A stretch of DNA of 64,000 nucleotides from Gavia stellata (taxonomy: Eukaryota; Chordata; Aves; Gaviiformes; Gaviidae): assembly GCF_030936135.1 (NCBI RefSeq), contig NW_026776961.1, forward strand, positions 62,001 through 126,000. Direction: 5' to 3'. The first letter of the stretch is position 1. The number at the start of each line of letters is the position of its first letter. This document shows positions 24,980 through 35,559 of this stretch, piece by piece. The notes under the pieces are model-generated. The model was not told the DNA's origin. It saw nothing but the letters and a program-made list of their open reading frames with translations, and searched no databases. A program made the translations under genes and the position numbers.

Positions 24980-25745
24980 GTCCAACCAGTGCAGCGCTTA
25001 ACATCTCACCTACTGCCTCACTCTGGAGGAAATGGAAAGCTGGAGGCCGGAAAGCTGCCCGGCAGAAAAGGACCTGGGGCTGTTGATCGACAGCCGGCTG
25101 AAGATGAGCCGGCAGTGTGCCCAGGTGGCCAAGGCGGCCAACGCCATCCTGGCCTGTATCAGAAATGGTGTGGCCAGCAGGAGTAGGGAGGGGATCGTGC
25201 CCCTGTACTTGGTGCTGGTGAGGCCACACCTCGAATGCTGTGTTCAGTTTTGGGCCCCTCACTACAAGAAAGATATTGAGGTGCTGGAGCGTGTCCAGAG
25301 AAGGGTGAGGAATCTGGTGAGGGGTCTGGAGCACAAGCCTGATGAAGAGCGGCTGAGGGAGCTGGGGTTGTTCAGTCTGGAGAAGAGGAGGCTGAGGGGA
25401 GACCTTATCGCTCTCTACAGCTACCTGAAAGGGGGTTGCGGAGAGGTGGATGTTGGTCTCTTCTACCAGGTGACTAGTGACAGGACAAGAGGAAACGGCC
25501 TCAAGTTGCGCCAGGGGAGGTTCAGGCTGGATATTAGGAAAAACTTCTATACTGAGAAAGTGGTGAAGCATTGGAACAGGCTGCCCAGGGAGGTGGTGGA
25601 GTCACCATCGCCGGAGGTGTTCAAGGAATGTGTGGATGTGGCATTGTGGGACACGGTTTAGTGGGCATGGTGGTGTGGGGTTGATGGTTGGACTTGATGA
25701 TCTTACAGGTCATTTCCAACCTTAATGATTCTGTGATTCTGTGAA
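24980..25745 (+). mobile_element. CR1 LINE, 3' end with reverse transcriptase C-terminal part
   Basis: CR1 is the main avian non-LTR retrotransposon. The plus-strand frame 25032-25661 is open for 209 codons and reads the familiar 3' part of ORF2 ([36 protein letters not shown]). The element ends with GATTCTGTGATTCTGTG, the short terminal repeat of CR1. It is 5'-truncated, as usual, and lies in an intron of the SYBU copy in the opposite orientation. The left edge is approximate. Confidence 0.9.
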
Positions 25746-26638
25746 ATGAGGAACTGCTGCCTGGATGCGTCCCCCGTGCCTGCCAGCAGCTCGTCACGTA
25801 CAGCCAGAGCCAACACTGGCCTCAGACAGCAGGAGGGCTCGGGGCTGCAGGCACCTGGCTTGCTTTGCACCCACCCAGCCCAGCGTGGAGCCAGAGGCTG
25901 CTGCCTTGACTTGCAAGCAAGTGGGGAGAGGGGGCCCTTACTGAGATCCAGCCCTCCCAGATGCAGAGGTCGGGCTATCCCGAGCTGGTCCAAGGGGTCC
26001 CTGGGACTCTGCCTTGGGGCTCCACTCAAACACCCCTTTGTGCCCGCTTGGGCTGTGTGTGCTGGAGAGCCAGCTCTCAGAGTGCAGCTTTAGCAAAAGA
26101 GATGACGTCTGTTGCTGTGGAATGCACGTTGTCGCTTCTTTGCTCAGCATCCATACAAAGAGCTCTTGCGAAAAATTCAATATCTAAGCGACAAAACCAC
26201 AAGCAGGCACACTGGTTTGTGTAAGAGCTTTTCTTTCATTAGGGGAGACGGGGGAAAGCTGTAGTCATATTTCACTGCGTAAGGCAGAACAGGAGACTAA
26301 GCTAAGACATGCTTGCAGGTAGAAACTGGTTTATGTAGAAAAGGTCTCAATGCTAAATCCGACTGGTAAAAAATGACCCTTTAAAAATATTCTGCTAGGG
26401 AAGTTCAAAAAAGGGAAAAAGAGACAGCCATATTCATAACTAAACTGCATGGTACGTATTCACGGAGCACACTATGAAACCTGAAATATCTGAAACCAAC
26501 CAAATAAAATTGATCACATTTCAAATTTCTTAATGAAGACTTTATGTGGCCAAGAAATGAGTGAAAACATTCAGGATTCCCACCCCTAAATGCTCCTGCA
26601 TAAATCTTTCTGACTCTGATTTCTGAAGTGAAATATAC

Positions 26639-26771
26639 CTTTCTTAAGTCTGCTCTCAGATTCCTTCAGCTTTGTTTTCAAATGCCGTACTGTAACTTCT
26701 TTCTGCTGCAGAGGACTTAAATACTGCTCTGGATTTTCTGGCTTCATGCTGTGATTGTCACCACAAGAAAT
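26639..26771 (-). pseudogene. SYBU: SYBU-like coiled-coil entry exon, acceptor lost
   Basis: The frame reads SCGDNHSMKPENPEQYLSPL and then QQKEVTVRHLKTKLKESES. The donor is good (AAAG then GTATAT). The phase matches the next exon: one base left, two supplied. Upstream of ATTTCTTGTGG the pyrimidine run ends in TTGTCACC, with no AG, so the acceptor seems mutated. Confidence 0.75.
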
Positions 26772-27739
26772 GGTGACAAGAAAAAAAACCAAACCATCAC
26801 ATAACATCACTCCTACAGTTCTTCAGTCCTGGCAAAAAGAAAAACATCCCATAGACTGATACAAAGCTTGACTCATTTGGGGCTCCTCAGTGTCCGCACT
26901 AGTGACTCCCTCTGGCAAATCAAAGTACTTGAGGAAATGGCTGATTTGTGGCTATCGTGCAAAATCTGCTATTTATTGTACTTGTTTTCAGTGTAGGGAG
27001 ACATTTAACTTTAAAACACCCAGCCAACCCCTCACCCTAAACAGGTGTGGTGTGCCCAAGGGCAGGCAGCCGGGCCACCGGCAAAGGCACCCAGCTGCAG
27101 ACACGGTCAGGTGAGGTAGTGTACGGACTGAGTTCAGCTCCACATGTGAGGTAGGAAGCTGAGCACCCTGAAACCTGGATTCATCCTGTCTAGCTTTAGG
27201 TGCACATCTGATAATGCTTGGCTGTTAAGAGAGAGAGAGGGAAACAGCAGCAGTGTGGTGGCAATTTCTTCTCTGCAATACGGGTTGCATGCTCTGACAG
27301 GTATCTGTTTTCTTTCCTGTACAGGAAACTGCACAGAGAGGTGCCTAAGGCTGGGCAGGGTGAGTTTTCACCTGAGTGTATCATATTTTCTATACTACCC
27401 CAGCCAAGACTCTCCAAAGTGAAAGGACCCTTATACAAAAGAACCAGTAAATCCACATGGGAATTGATGCCATGAAACCCCATGAAGGAGCTTGCCTTGG
27501 AGTGACAACCAACTACAAAGGGCTTTGACTAAAAGTAACCTTGAATTTTACAGTGCTGAAACAATAAAGGTTTTACAGGGGATGGAGCACCCTGTTGACT
27601 GGCGAGCCACCAACATGAGGAGTCACACCTATGCTGAGGAGCAAGTTGACCTGCACAGCAACCCAGACAGCCAATGCCACATTACCGTGCAGAGACGGTA
27701 AGTCAGTGCGCTGAACACTGGCATGCTGAAATAAAGACT

Positions 27740-27946
27740 TGCCTCATCACTGAGCTGCTGTCGCTTCCTTTGCATGAGCCTGACTTGCTCCTGCTGGCTG
27801 AAGAAGCCCCGTGATTCTGGCGGACGTTAGCAGGACACAGCTGGCTTTTGCCCAGTCTTGACAAAGGGTCCTTTTCACAGGAAGCAGGTGGGCTGGCTCT
27901 GGCCTTGTAGGATAAGGATCCATCATTCCGACCATAAGGGCCACGG
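27740..27946 (-). pseudogene. SYBU: SYBU-like Ser-rich exon
   Basis: The acceptor CCCCTGCAG precedes CCGTGGCCC. With the two bases from the exon at 29867 the frame reads NRGPYGRNDGSLSYK and later SKSGSCKGSDSSSVMR, matching the conserved order of syntabulin. The exon end is unclear: after ATGAGGCAA only a weak GTCTTT donor is present. This segment overlaps a longer, unrelated open frame in another phase. Confidence 0.7.
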
Positions 27947-29866
27947 CTGCAGGGGAAGCAACACGGTTAAGGCATATTGGATTATCCTCATCACGCAACC
28001 CATTATGTGTCTTATTTTACACACAAAGTTGTCTAAACACTAAAACAGACAGGAAACTGTGAGTGGCTGTGGAGAAAGTCAGTCCCAAAGTCATCAGCCA
28101 CTGCACGTTCTTTCACTGACTGTGGGGCACTCAGTCTGAATTACGTGATCTAGGAAAACCTCGGCCATTTTCACATTTCTCAGTGGATAGCACGATTCCC
28201 AGTGACTCCATCAGATCATCCACGTTCCCTGAACCTCTGACTCCATTAAGTAATGAGAGAACTGCAGCCTGGACTAGTGCCAGAAGAACCAAGCTCCAGC
28301 CTTTCCCAGCCAAGTCTGCATAGAGATGCCTGTCCACGGAGGTCTGCTGTAAGACTGCTTTCAAGCTCCTCAGCAAGCAGCCTGAAGGATCACAGCGTGC
28401 AGTGAAAACAGATTTTGGTTGAGCCACTGTTCTTTCCTGCCTTTGGCATACCGGCTGCTTCAGCTGCCATTGTCAGCTATTCACTTGCTTAGATATAGTT
28501 CAAAACCCACTGTGAGCAGTCTGAAAGAGTATTAAAAAAGCACAGCCTTTTCTTTCTTCCTTCCAGTTTCCCTCATACATATCTACCTTTCTTTTCCCAC
28601 TCTTTACTAAAGAATCAGACTGTCAACCACGTGCTTGAAAGCAACTGGTATCTGCACTGCCCGACAGCTGCCAAAGGGCTGGGGTGCTCTGAGGACAGCT
28701 TCTCGAGGGGCATTCCTCACTTGCTCACTTGCTTTGCCTTCTGCACTACTACACTGCTAACTTCATCCTCTCATGCCAGTTGTTCTTCTAAACTGTAACG
28801 GAAGGGCTGGTTTCAAAAAAATACGGAAAAAGACAAATCTAGCCAGCAAAAGAGAAAGCTTAAACATAAAAATTGAAATACCACAGAATTAGGAAGCAAG
28901 CTCTCTTCTCAAAATCGTCTGACTTGGTTTCCTCCCTTCTCCGAAAATGGAACAGTTTATAAGGAACAGGTGGCTGAGTGGCTGCTGCAGACCTTCATCG
29001 CACTGCTGCCGTTTGGGTCATTTTATAACCACTTCACTAATTTTATAACCATTTCACAATGAAGTGCAGGACTGTGGCTTGTGACAACATGGAAACGTGT
29101 CACAGCGACTTAAGCCAAACAGTTAAAAGAGAACATATTGCAAAGGAGACATCTCTTTCCACTCGGTACAGTACAGCATCAACTCTTGTGTGAGGCAGAA
29201 TTTGCCCAGACTGTGCATAACACAGCCATGCACTGGAAGGAGCATTCTTACAGAGGGCTTCTGTCCAATTAAGTAGGTCAGCATGCTCTAATGTAAAGTT
29301 ACATTTAAACGCACAATAATCTATGAAACGATACATCATCTTACTGCAAGTAAGGTGATTTTAGGGCTTCATATTATACTTGGTATTGCTTTTTCCCCCA
29401 GCCAGTACCTTTACTTGTTAGATTTAACCTAGAGAGCACTTCAGTAACATTTATTTTTCCAACAGTCTCACGACGCAGATAGGAAACTGCTCATTAAGCA
29501 TCATTCTGCCGACCTCTGTACACTGGGGCACGCTGCGACCTTGGAGACGTGTGTGCCTTAAGCACAGGGCTATCCCACTGCCGGTCCCAGCCTGCCTGCC
29601 AGCTCTTCCACAAAGGGCAGGAAACCAGTCCTGTCTGTTTGAACTCTTTGGTTTTGGTCTCCACACACAGCATTTGTATTTTTTTCTTCTTCTTTCTCGT
29701 ATCACAGTTCTCATCAACATAAGTACTGCCCGAGAGCACAGCATCACCCAAATTGTTTTAAAACTCACAATACTGATATTGTCTGTATTAGCTGCAAGAC
29801 CTTACAGAGTAGTCTACATCTGCACTAGTGACGCTTGCACTATTCACGAAAGATTGCTTTGCTTAC

Positions 29867-29969
29867 TTGAGAGAAAAAGAAGATCTTTTGCTTCCAGCAG
29901 CAGACACATGGACTTCAGGCGCTGAAATACCGCCCATGCTGCCTGAAGACCTGAAATCGGCTTCACTCC
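29867..29969 (-). pseudogene. SYBU: SYBU-like exon (SEADF...GSKRSS)
   Basis: The 103-bp exon has an acceptor CCTTGCCAG and a donor CAA followed by GTAAGC. It reads SEADFRSSGSMGGISAPEVH and then VSAAGSKRSS without a stop. Its phases fit the exon at 27946, where the split codon gives the conserved N before RGP. Confidence 0.75.
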
Positions 29970-30387
29970 CTGGCAAGGAAAAGGGAAGAGTAAAAACATG
30001 ATGATAACTCAAAGTCTGTTTTCAAAATAACAATGAATCACAAGCATCCTTCCTTTGTCCGTCCTGAGTGAATTTTAGAAGTCGCATGAATTTTCAAACA
30101 TCCCTGAGGACAAGCGCTGGGCTTGTTCCAGATTTTCAACATGTCTTCAGATCTGGCACTTCAACAAGAGCAGAAAAAAACATTTGGACACAAAACCCTC
30201 ACACTACAGAAGTCATTTTAGGATGTAGCTAGGAACATTTGTTGTGACAACCTGTTCGCTTTCTCACAGCCATCAGCACGTGAATGAGGCTGCTCACGTG
30301 GCTCCTTCAGAAGCCCAGTGATTCGGAACACACAATTGTGATGTCAAATGAGAACCAAACATAGAGTGAAGGCATCTAAAACACAAC

Positions 30388-30455
30388 CTGACTTCTTTTT
30401 TGCATTCTCCATTTTTGCTGTGACGTCTGGGTGCTTCCTGCAGCCTGAGAGTCTT
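30388..30455 (-). pseudogene. Possible degenerate upstream SYBU exon
   Basis: A 68-bp segment has acceptor TTTTGTTCAG and donor CAG followed by GTTGTG, and its end phase fits the exon at 29969. GSTQTSQ appears in one frame and KKKSG in another, which would resemble the preceding syntabulin segment only if the A run in between has changed length. The assignment is weak. Confidence 0.3.
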
Positions 30456-32101
30456 CTGAACAAAAGGAGATACATGTCTTGAGAGGCCACAGCCCAACCA
30501 CGAATTGCCTACGTCTCCACTAAGCAACAGCAGCCATTTTGAGACAGGGGTGGCTCATAAATATTGCAACACAGAATTAAAAGATCATTTTTCCAGGCCA
30601 CTTTAATCCAACAGGAACTTGTAGATTTGGGTTCAAAAATACAAAACACTTTAAAGCCGAAACACTCTTTGTAGGTGCTACTTTGCTTATTCTCGTTTGA
30701 AAGAAATGCTTGCCTATTTGAACATGTTTTCCACATCAATTCAACTAAATTGGTTTAAATTCAAACTTTAAAATCTAAAACGTATAAAAATCCAAACTAA
30801 AAAAATAGCACTATGCTACTAATTTTTACCAAATTTTTAAGCATCTTTTGCTCAAAATACTTATATTCCGATTATATTCTAATATTACCTCTTGGAAGCT
30901 ACAGAGCACCTTTTTCACTTCAGTGCAATTTAGTTAGCTTATGTCCTAAAAATAATTCATTCCCGCTGACTAACAAAGCTCATGGTGCGAAATGAGATGA
31001 TACAGAAATTTCCCTGTGCAATGCTAGGCGCCTTGGGCAGTAGTCCTCAGAAACAGGACAAAAAAACAGAGAGTGCCTAAGCTTATTAGGGATCAACGGA
31101 AGAGGAAAAGGCATCTAATTAGACCTACTTGAAAGAGCCAAGCGTGATCTTGAAACACAAACTTTCTTCTGCAGCTGAATATCCAAGACTGACTTTCTGT
31201 TCAAGGAAAAAAAAAACAAATAAACCCCCCTAAAAAAAGGAGAAATAGAAGAGACAGAGACTGTACTTGGCTTCCATAAGGGCTAACAGCAGAGCTGTCA
31301 GAGACCTGATGAGGACCACAGGAGACTGGGGTGGGATTCATCTGACTAAACACGAATGTCTCTAACGTAGACACCCGCGTCTGAGCCAACCTCGGTCCCA
31401 TTTTTAGACAACAGAGAGTTACTCAGTAGAACCAGTGAGTTCAAGGCACTGCTTTCCTTATCCTAAAGTAAATGCTTACATATTTGGGCAGAAAGACCGC
31501 ACACTAGACTCACTGATTTTATTTGTTATATCTCCTTTAAAACAAAATAGGACCTCAGTCCACTTGTGCCAGTGGAAACGATTACAGCTACATTACAGAT
31601 ACACAACTGAGGTCAGACAAATGACAGTCCATCTCTGCTCTATCCAATTTGGCTCAAGACCGTGAATTTACATCTCCCTCACCTCCCAACAGCTCCCGTA
31701 ACCCCCAGAAGAAGGGAAATGGCAGATTCACCTCTTAAAGCTCTTCCACTTAGGAAGTGGAAAGAGAGACAGTCCCCATCCACAGCCCACAGCTCCTGAA
31801 CGTCATCTGAGACCTGTAGATTCAAATGTCTCCTCTTCTAAATCACAAACACGGAGGGGTTTATGCCAGAGAGAGGAGCTCCAACGGGATCCACTGGCTG
31901 TGCTGGGTCCGTTGAGCCAACTGGGAGGGACCACTCACAAACTGCCACCGGAACCCAAACGTTCTGAAGCGTGCGGGGGAGGGCGGGGCTATGCAAATGA
32001 CGGACCCCCCAACAGCCGCATCCACCCCCCACCACCCACCAGACTTCACAGCGCTGGTGCCTTCCAGACCTCACAGCTCCAACTGCTACAGCACACCACA
32101 C

Positions 32102-32223
32102 CTTCCCAGGGTGACGCCCCTCCATGCCCAACTCCAGGATGCAAGCTTTGAGGATAGCACGGGCTTGAACCCGGACACGGCGTCCTCGCTCCTGGAGGGC
32201 GAGATGTGCGTGTTCATCTCCCT
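32102..32223 (-). other. Orphan exon-like segment, unrecognised
   Basis: On the minus strand a pyrimidine-rich acceptor (TTTTCCTCTTTCAG) precedes a 122-bp segment followed by GTGTGG. Two frames are open; one reads MNTHISPSRSEDAVSGFKPV. The base composition is more GC-rich than the surroundings. I do not recognise it. Confidence 0.3.
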
Positions 32224-33432
32224 CTGAAAGAGGAAAAAACAACATTAGAAACCCTCAACCCGACATGACAATAGCTTTAACTCATTTAAACCAGACACAG
32301 AAGATGTTTCTATGAACTTCTGATCCTAGTATTTAGGAACAAAAATACAGGCTTTTTGTAACACTGAAGGGATATTTTTAATGATAAAACCATTTACTCT
32401 AAGCAGGAGAAGATCATTCACTGTACACTCGCACTCTGCTATTCACACACCCCTCCCTCCCCGCACTTTTTTTTTATTAATTAAAAACAAGTGCCACTAA
32501 GCAGTATTTCTGATGGAAGGCAAATGAGGGTAAGCCTTCCAGAAATACAGGCAGCTCAAATAAGTTGTCCTCCAGTTCCACAGAGAGCATCCCAAAGGAA
32601 GACTGAGCTCCCCAACATGCCTTGCACAACTGCAACCCCTCCCCAGGAAGCCCAAAGAGAAACATGATGCTTCTGAAAAATCCCAGTCCTCCGCACATGA
32701 TGGTGTCAGAGCAAAAGTCTTGATGAGAACAGAAGCCCCACTTGAGGCTCAACAAATCTGTATTTGATGCACAGCCTGAGAAAACCAGAGCCAGTAGATA
32801 ACTCAGAGCTTTTACAGAAGGCCTCAGATCTCCCAGCATCAGCGCTGAGAGCAGCTTCCATACGCCAAGCACAGGGATGGAGAAACAGCTGGTCACGAGC
32901 AATGGGTCCTTCCCAAGGTCTCCAGGCAGCCTGCACCACAGAGGGTTGCTTAAGCAAGCCGTTTGTAAGAGACAAGGTCTAGGAGGAGGCTCTTCCATAA
33001 ACGGCATTCTCAAGCCGAGATCCTCGAGAACACGACCTTGCTGCTCGCTCTCTTCCCCTACAGAGCCTGAAGGAGCTGCCCAACGGCTCAGGCAATCGCC
33101 ATTTTCAAGAGAGGCAGAGTCCAGCAGTATGTAAGGCTGCCAGATCCAGAGACATCTCCTGTATGGATCCTTCCCCTGACATACAGGCCCATGCTGGCCA
33201 GACTGGTATTTATGGCTGGAGCTGAAGTGCTCTGGAAGGTCGGCACACACTGGCCACTGAAAAGCTCTGCTCAGTGCTACCAGATGATTTCTAGTCAAAT
33301 TCAGCAACAGAAAGACAAACGGGGAGAGGCCACAGTCCCGCGTGCAAAGGGAGCAGAGAACAAAACAAAAGATACCGGGGGCAATTCTGGAAGCAGCAAC
33401 TGGCCGTCTGGCAGACGCATTTTTACCCTCAC

Positions 33433-33487
33433 CTGGTTCAGGTTTTGGGGGGAAGATCTCCGAACCAAAGTCTTCTTTAAGCAACTC
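33433..33487 (-). other. Orphan exon-like segment with strong splice sites
   Basis: On the minus strand CTTCCTCTCCACCCGCAG precedes a 55-bp segment followed by GTGAGGG. One frame reads ELLKEDFGSEIFPPKPEP. Both splice sites are close to consensus. I do not recognise the product. It could be an exon of an upstream gene piece or a spliced non-coding RNA. Confidence 0.4.
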
Positions 33488-35559
33488 CTGCGGGTGGAGA
33501 GGAAGGCAGTTGGGAATGGGGACGAGTTAGCCGTGTCACAGGGAGAAGAACTGCAGGAATAGAATGACAAGCGTTAGAACCACAAACAGCCAGGGGAAGG
33601 TCCTAAGAGAAATCAAACTAGAGCAGTCTTCAGCCTCACCAAGATGAAAAGAAAGGACAGGAGGAAAGAGGTCAGGAGGCAGGCAGGGAGATTCCCAGTT
33701 TTGAGTTGTATGTAGATGATCTTCAAACAAATCCTTTGTCTCCTTTTTAAACAAAAAGAATGATCTTGAGCAGGAATGTACATGTGGGACAAGGAAGCAA
33801 GGACTGAGTTCAGCAGGCTGGATCAAAGCAGTCAGGGAACTTGTTTCAGAATTCAGAAAGAACTTGCCCATGCAACTGAAGTCCTATCTCAGAGCAAGAA
33901 CTTCCGACATCTTCTACCTCTGACTTAGCAGATTTGTTAGTGAGCTACAGAAAACATTTCCCCAAAGAACTGGAGTCAGGCAGCTGCGCAGCTATAGCCT
34001 AATGGGTTTGACATCAGTAGTATGCAAGGCTCTGGAGAATTTGCAAAGGAAAGAATTAATCAACACCATCAAACTAAGCAGATGGAGTCCTACGTGCATT
34101 CACTTAAGATGGAGCATGCCTGACTGACCTGCGTCTTTTCTCTGACTAAATGACAGATTGACTATCTCACTACAAGAAACAGAGTAGCTATAATTGTGCA
34201 AGTCAGAAAAGTGGCATGATCTGCAGGGAAGGGGGCAACAAATCTACTCCTATAGCCTAAAAATACTGTATAAAAGTTCTGACCTACCTTTCAGAAAAAA
34301 GGATTCAGATTCTCTCTGTCACTTTCAGGACTGGATGAAATAGTCCTTGGGCCATCTGGTTTTGAGGAGGAGGAGGAGGACCTGAAGAGCTTGACTAGGC
34401 AGGCTAACAAAATGAGGCTTCCAAAAATAAGCCTCGGTTTGGTGGGTTGGTTTTGAGCTGGTTGCTTCATGGGTTCTGTTTGCTGAGAAGACATCTGCAG
34501 AAGACAGCTGCACGGGCACAAAGAGAAGACCAGCAAGGGGGTGGAAAAGAGTCTCTTGGAAGTGGCAGTCTGGGACTTCTCTTTTTGCTTGCCACGTTTG
34601 CTCATGGTGTTTGGAGGATTCATTGAACCACTACATTCCCAGAAAGTCCCAGGCTGGACAGCTCCCAAAAAACCAAACAGCGCAGGACTGCAAGAAAAAC
34701 AACCAGGTGGTGAAACCCTCCTCCAGAGCCATATGGTGATGTGCTCCTCACACGCTTCAAAACTAGTGTGGGCAATCCCAGACTGTGGGCAATCCTAGAA
34801 AACAGCAGTGGAACAGGTATTTTTATTCCCATTTGGAAATTCCTAGCCAACAGCTGTACAACGTTCCTGCAGTCTCCTAGAGACAGTCATTCCTAGCAAG
34901 TCCTGTGAAAGTCCTTGAATGCATCCCAGTTCTTCATCTCCTAGGGCCTCCTGGGAAAGTCCTCATTTCTCCCTCGTTTTGCTGTGCCAAAAAGCCACAC
35001 TGCACATTCCCACAACGGAAAGGCTGCCTGCGCAGAGTCGGACTACACCTGATGAGGACACAAATGCCGCACCTCTTCCCAGACCCCTCCTGTTTATTGC
35101 ACAGGGATTAGTCAACTCTGCGGCCCACCGCTCTTAATGCTTCCTAGTGAGCTTTCAACCTTCACAGGTGGCACTGGCGCAGGGGTGCAATCCACTTCTC
35201 TGCCTTTGAAGAAACCTGCAACTCACAGAAGGCCCCTTCTGGCCGAGATAAAAGGTGGCCCCCAAAACATTCCCCTCAGCCCCTTTAAATGACCACCTGG
35301 AGAGCTCCTGTTTCACCTGGGAGCCACCTCCCTGCTCCTCTGGTCACTCTCACCTCGCCCTCACCCGCTACCTAAGAGATACACAAGCAGCACAAAGTCC
35401 ACGTCTGTGGCAACACAGAAGGCTCAGCCGAGCTCCCCAGGCTGAAGGTAGAAGACATTCAGACAGCAGAGACTTGGCAGACTGACAAAAGGGTTTCGAC
35501 TATGTCCCTGCTCTCCATCTACAGCTTGAATAGAACTAGACACTATGTTTACTGCCTAC

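Larger units (their letters stand above)
23526..29969 (-). pseudogene. SYBU: Syntabulin (SYBU) copy, intron-containing, disrupted
   Basis: Syntabulin is a kinesin-1 adaptor that links syntaxin cargo and mitochondria to microtubule transport. Four exons are recognisable in order on the minus strand: 29969-29867, 27946 to about 27740, about 26771-26639, and 24684 to about 23615. They encode the Ser-rich segment (SEADF, ISAPEVH), RGPYGRNDG, the coiled-coil entry PEQYLSPLQQKEVTVRHLKT and the family core (IENKKLESLLQSMEMAQ). Retained introns exclude a processed retrocopy. Three lesions are visible. The 27.7-kb exon ends in a weak donor, the 26.7-kb exon lacks an AG acceptor at the expected place, and a deletion of about 28 bases near 23770 shifts the frame in front of the C-terminal membrane anchor. 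The first coding exons were not found. It could instead be a rapidly evolving SYBU-like gene with a new tail; a broken copy is favoured. Confidence 0.75.

Noticed and set aside
28131..28427. 98-codon minus-strand frame with a hydrophobic stretch
   Set aside because: It lies in an intron of the SYBU copy, without splice sites that join it to the neighbours, and I recognise no family.
33970..34200. Possible decayed reverse transcriptase (LTSVVCKALENLQRKELI in one frame)
   Set aside because: The likeness to a LINE RT motif is short and without flanking support, so I do not call an element.
34291..34668. 125-codon minus-strand frame with Ser-rich end (RTISSSPESDRE)
   Set aside because: It was considered as an upstream SYBU exon because of the Ser-rich stretch, but the order of residues does not match and no acceptor fits.
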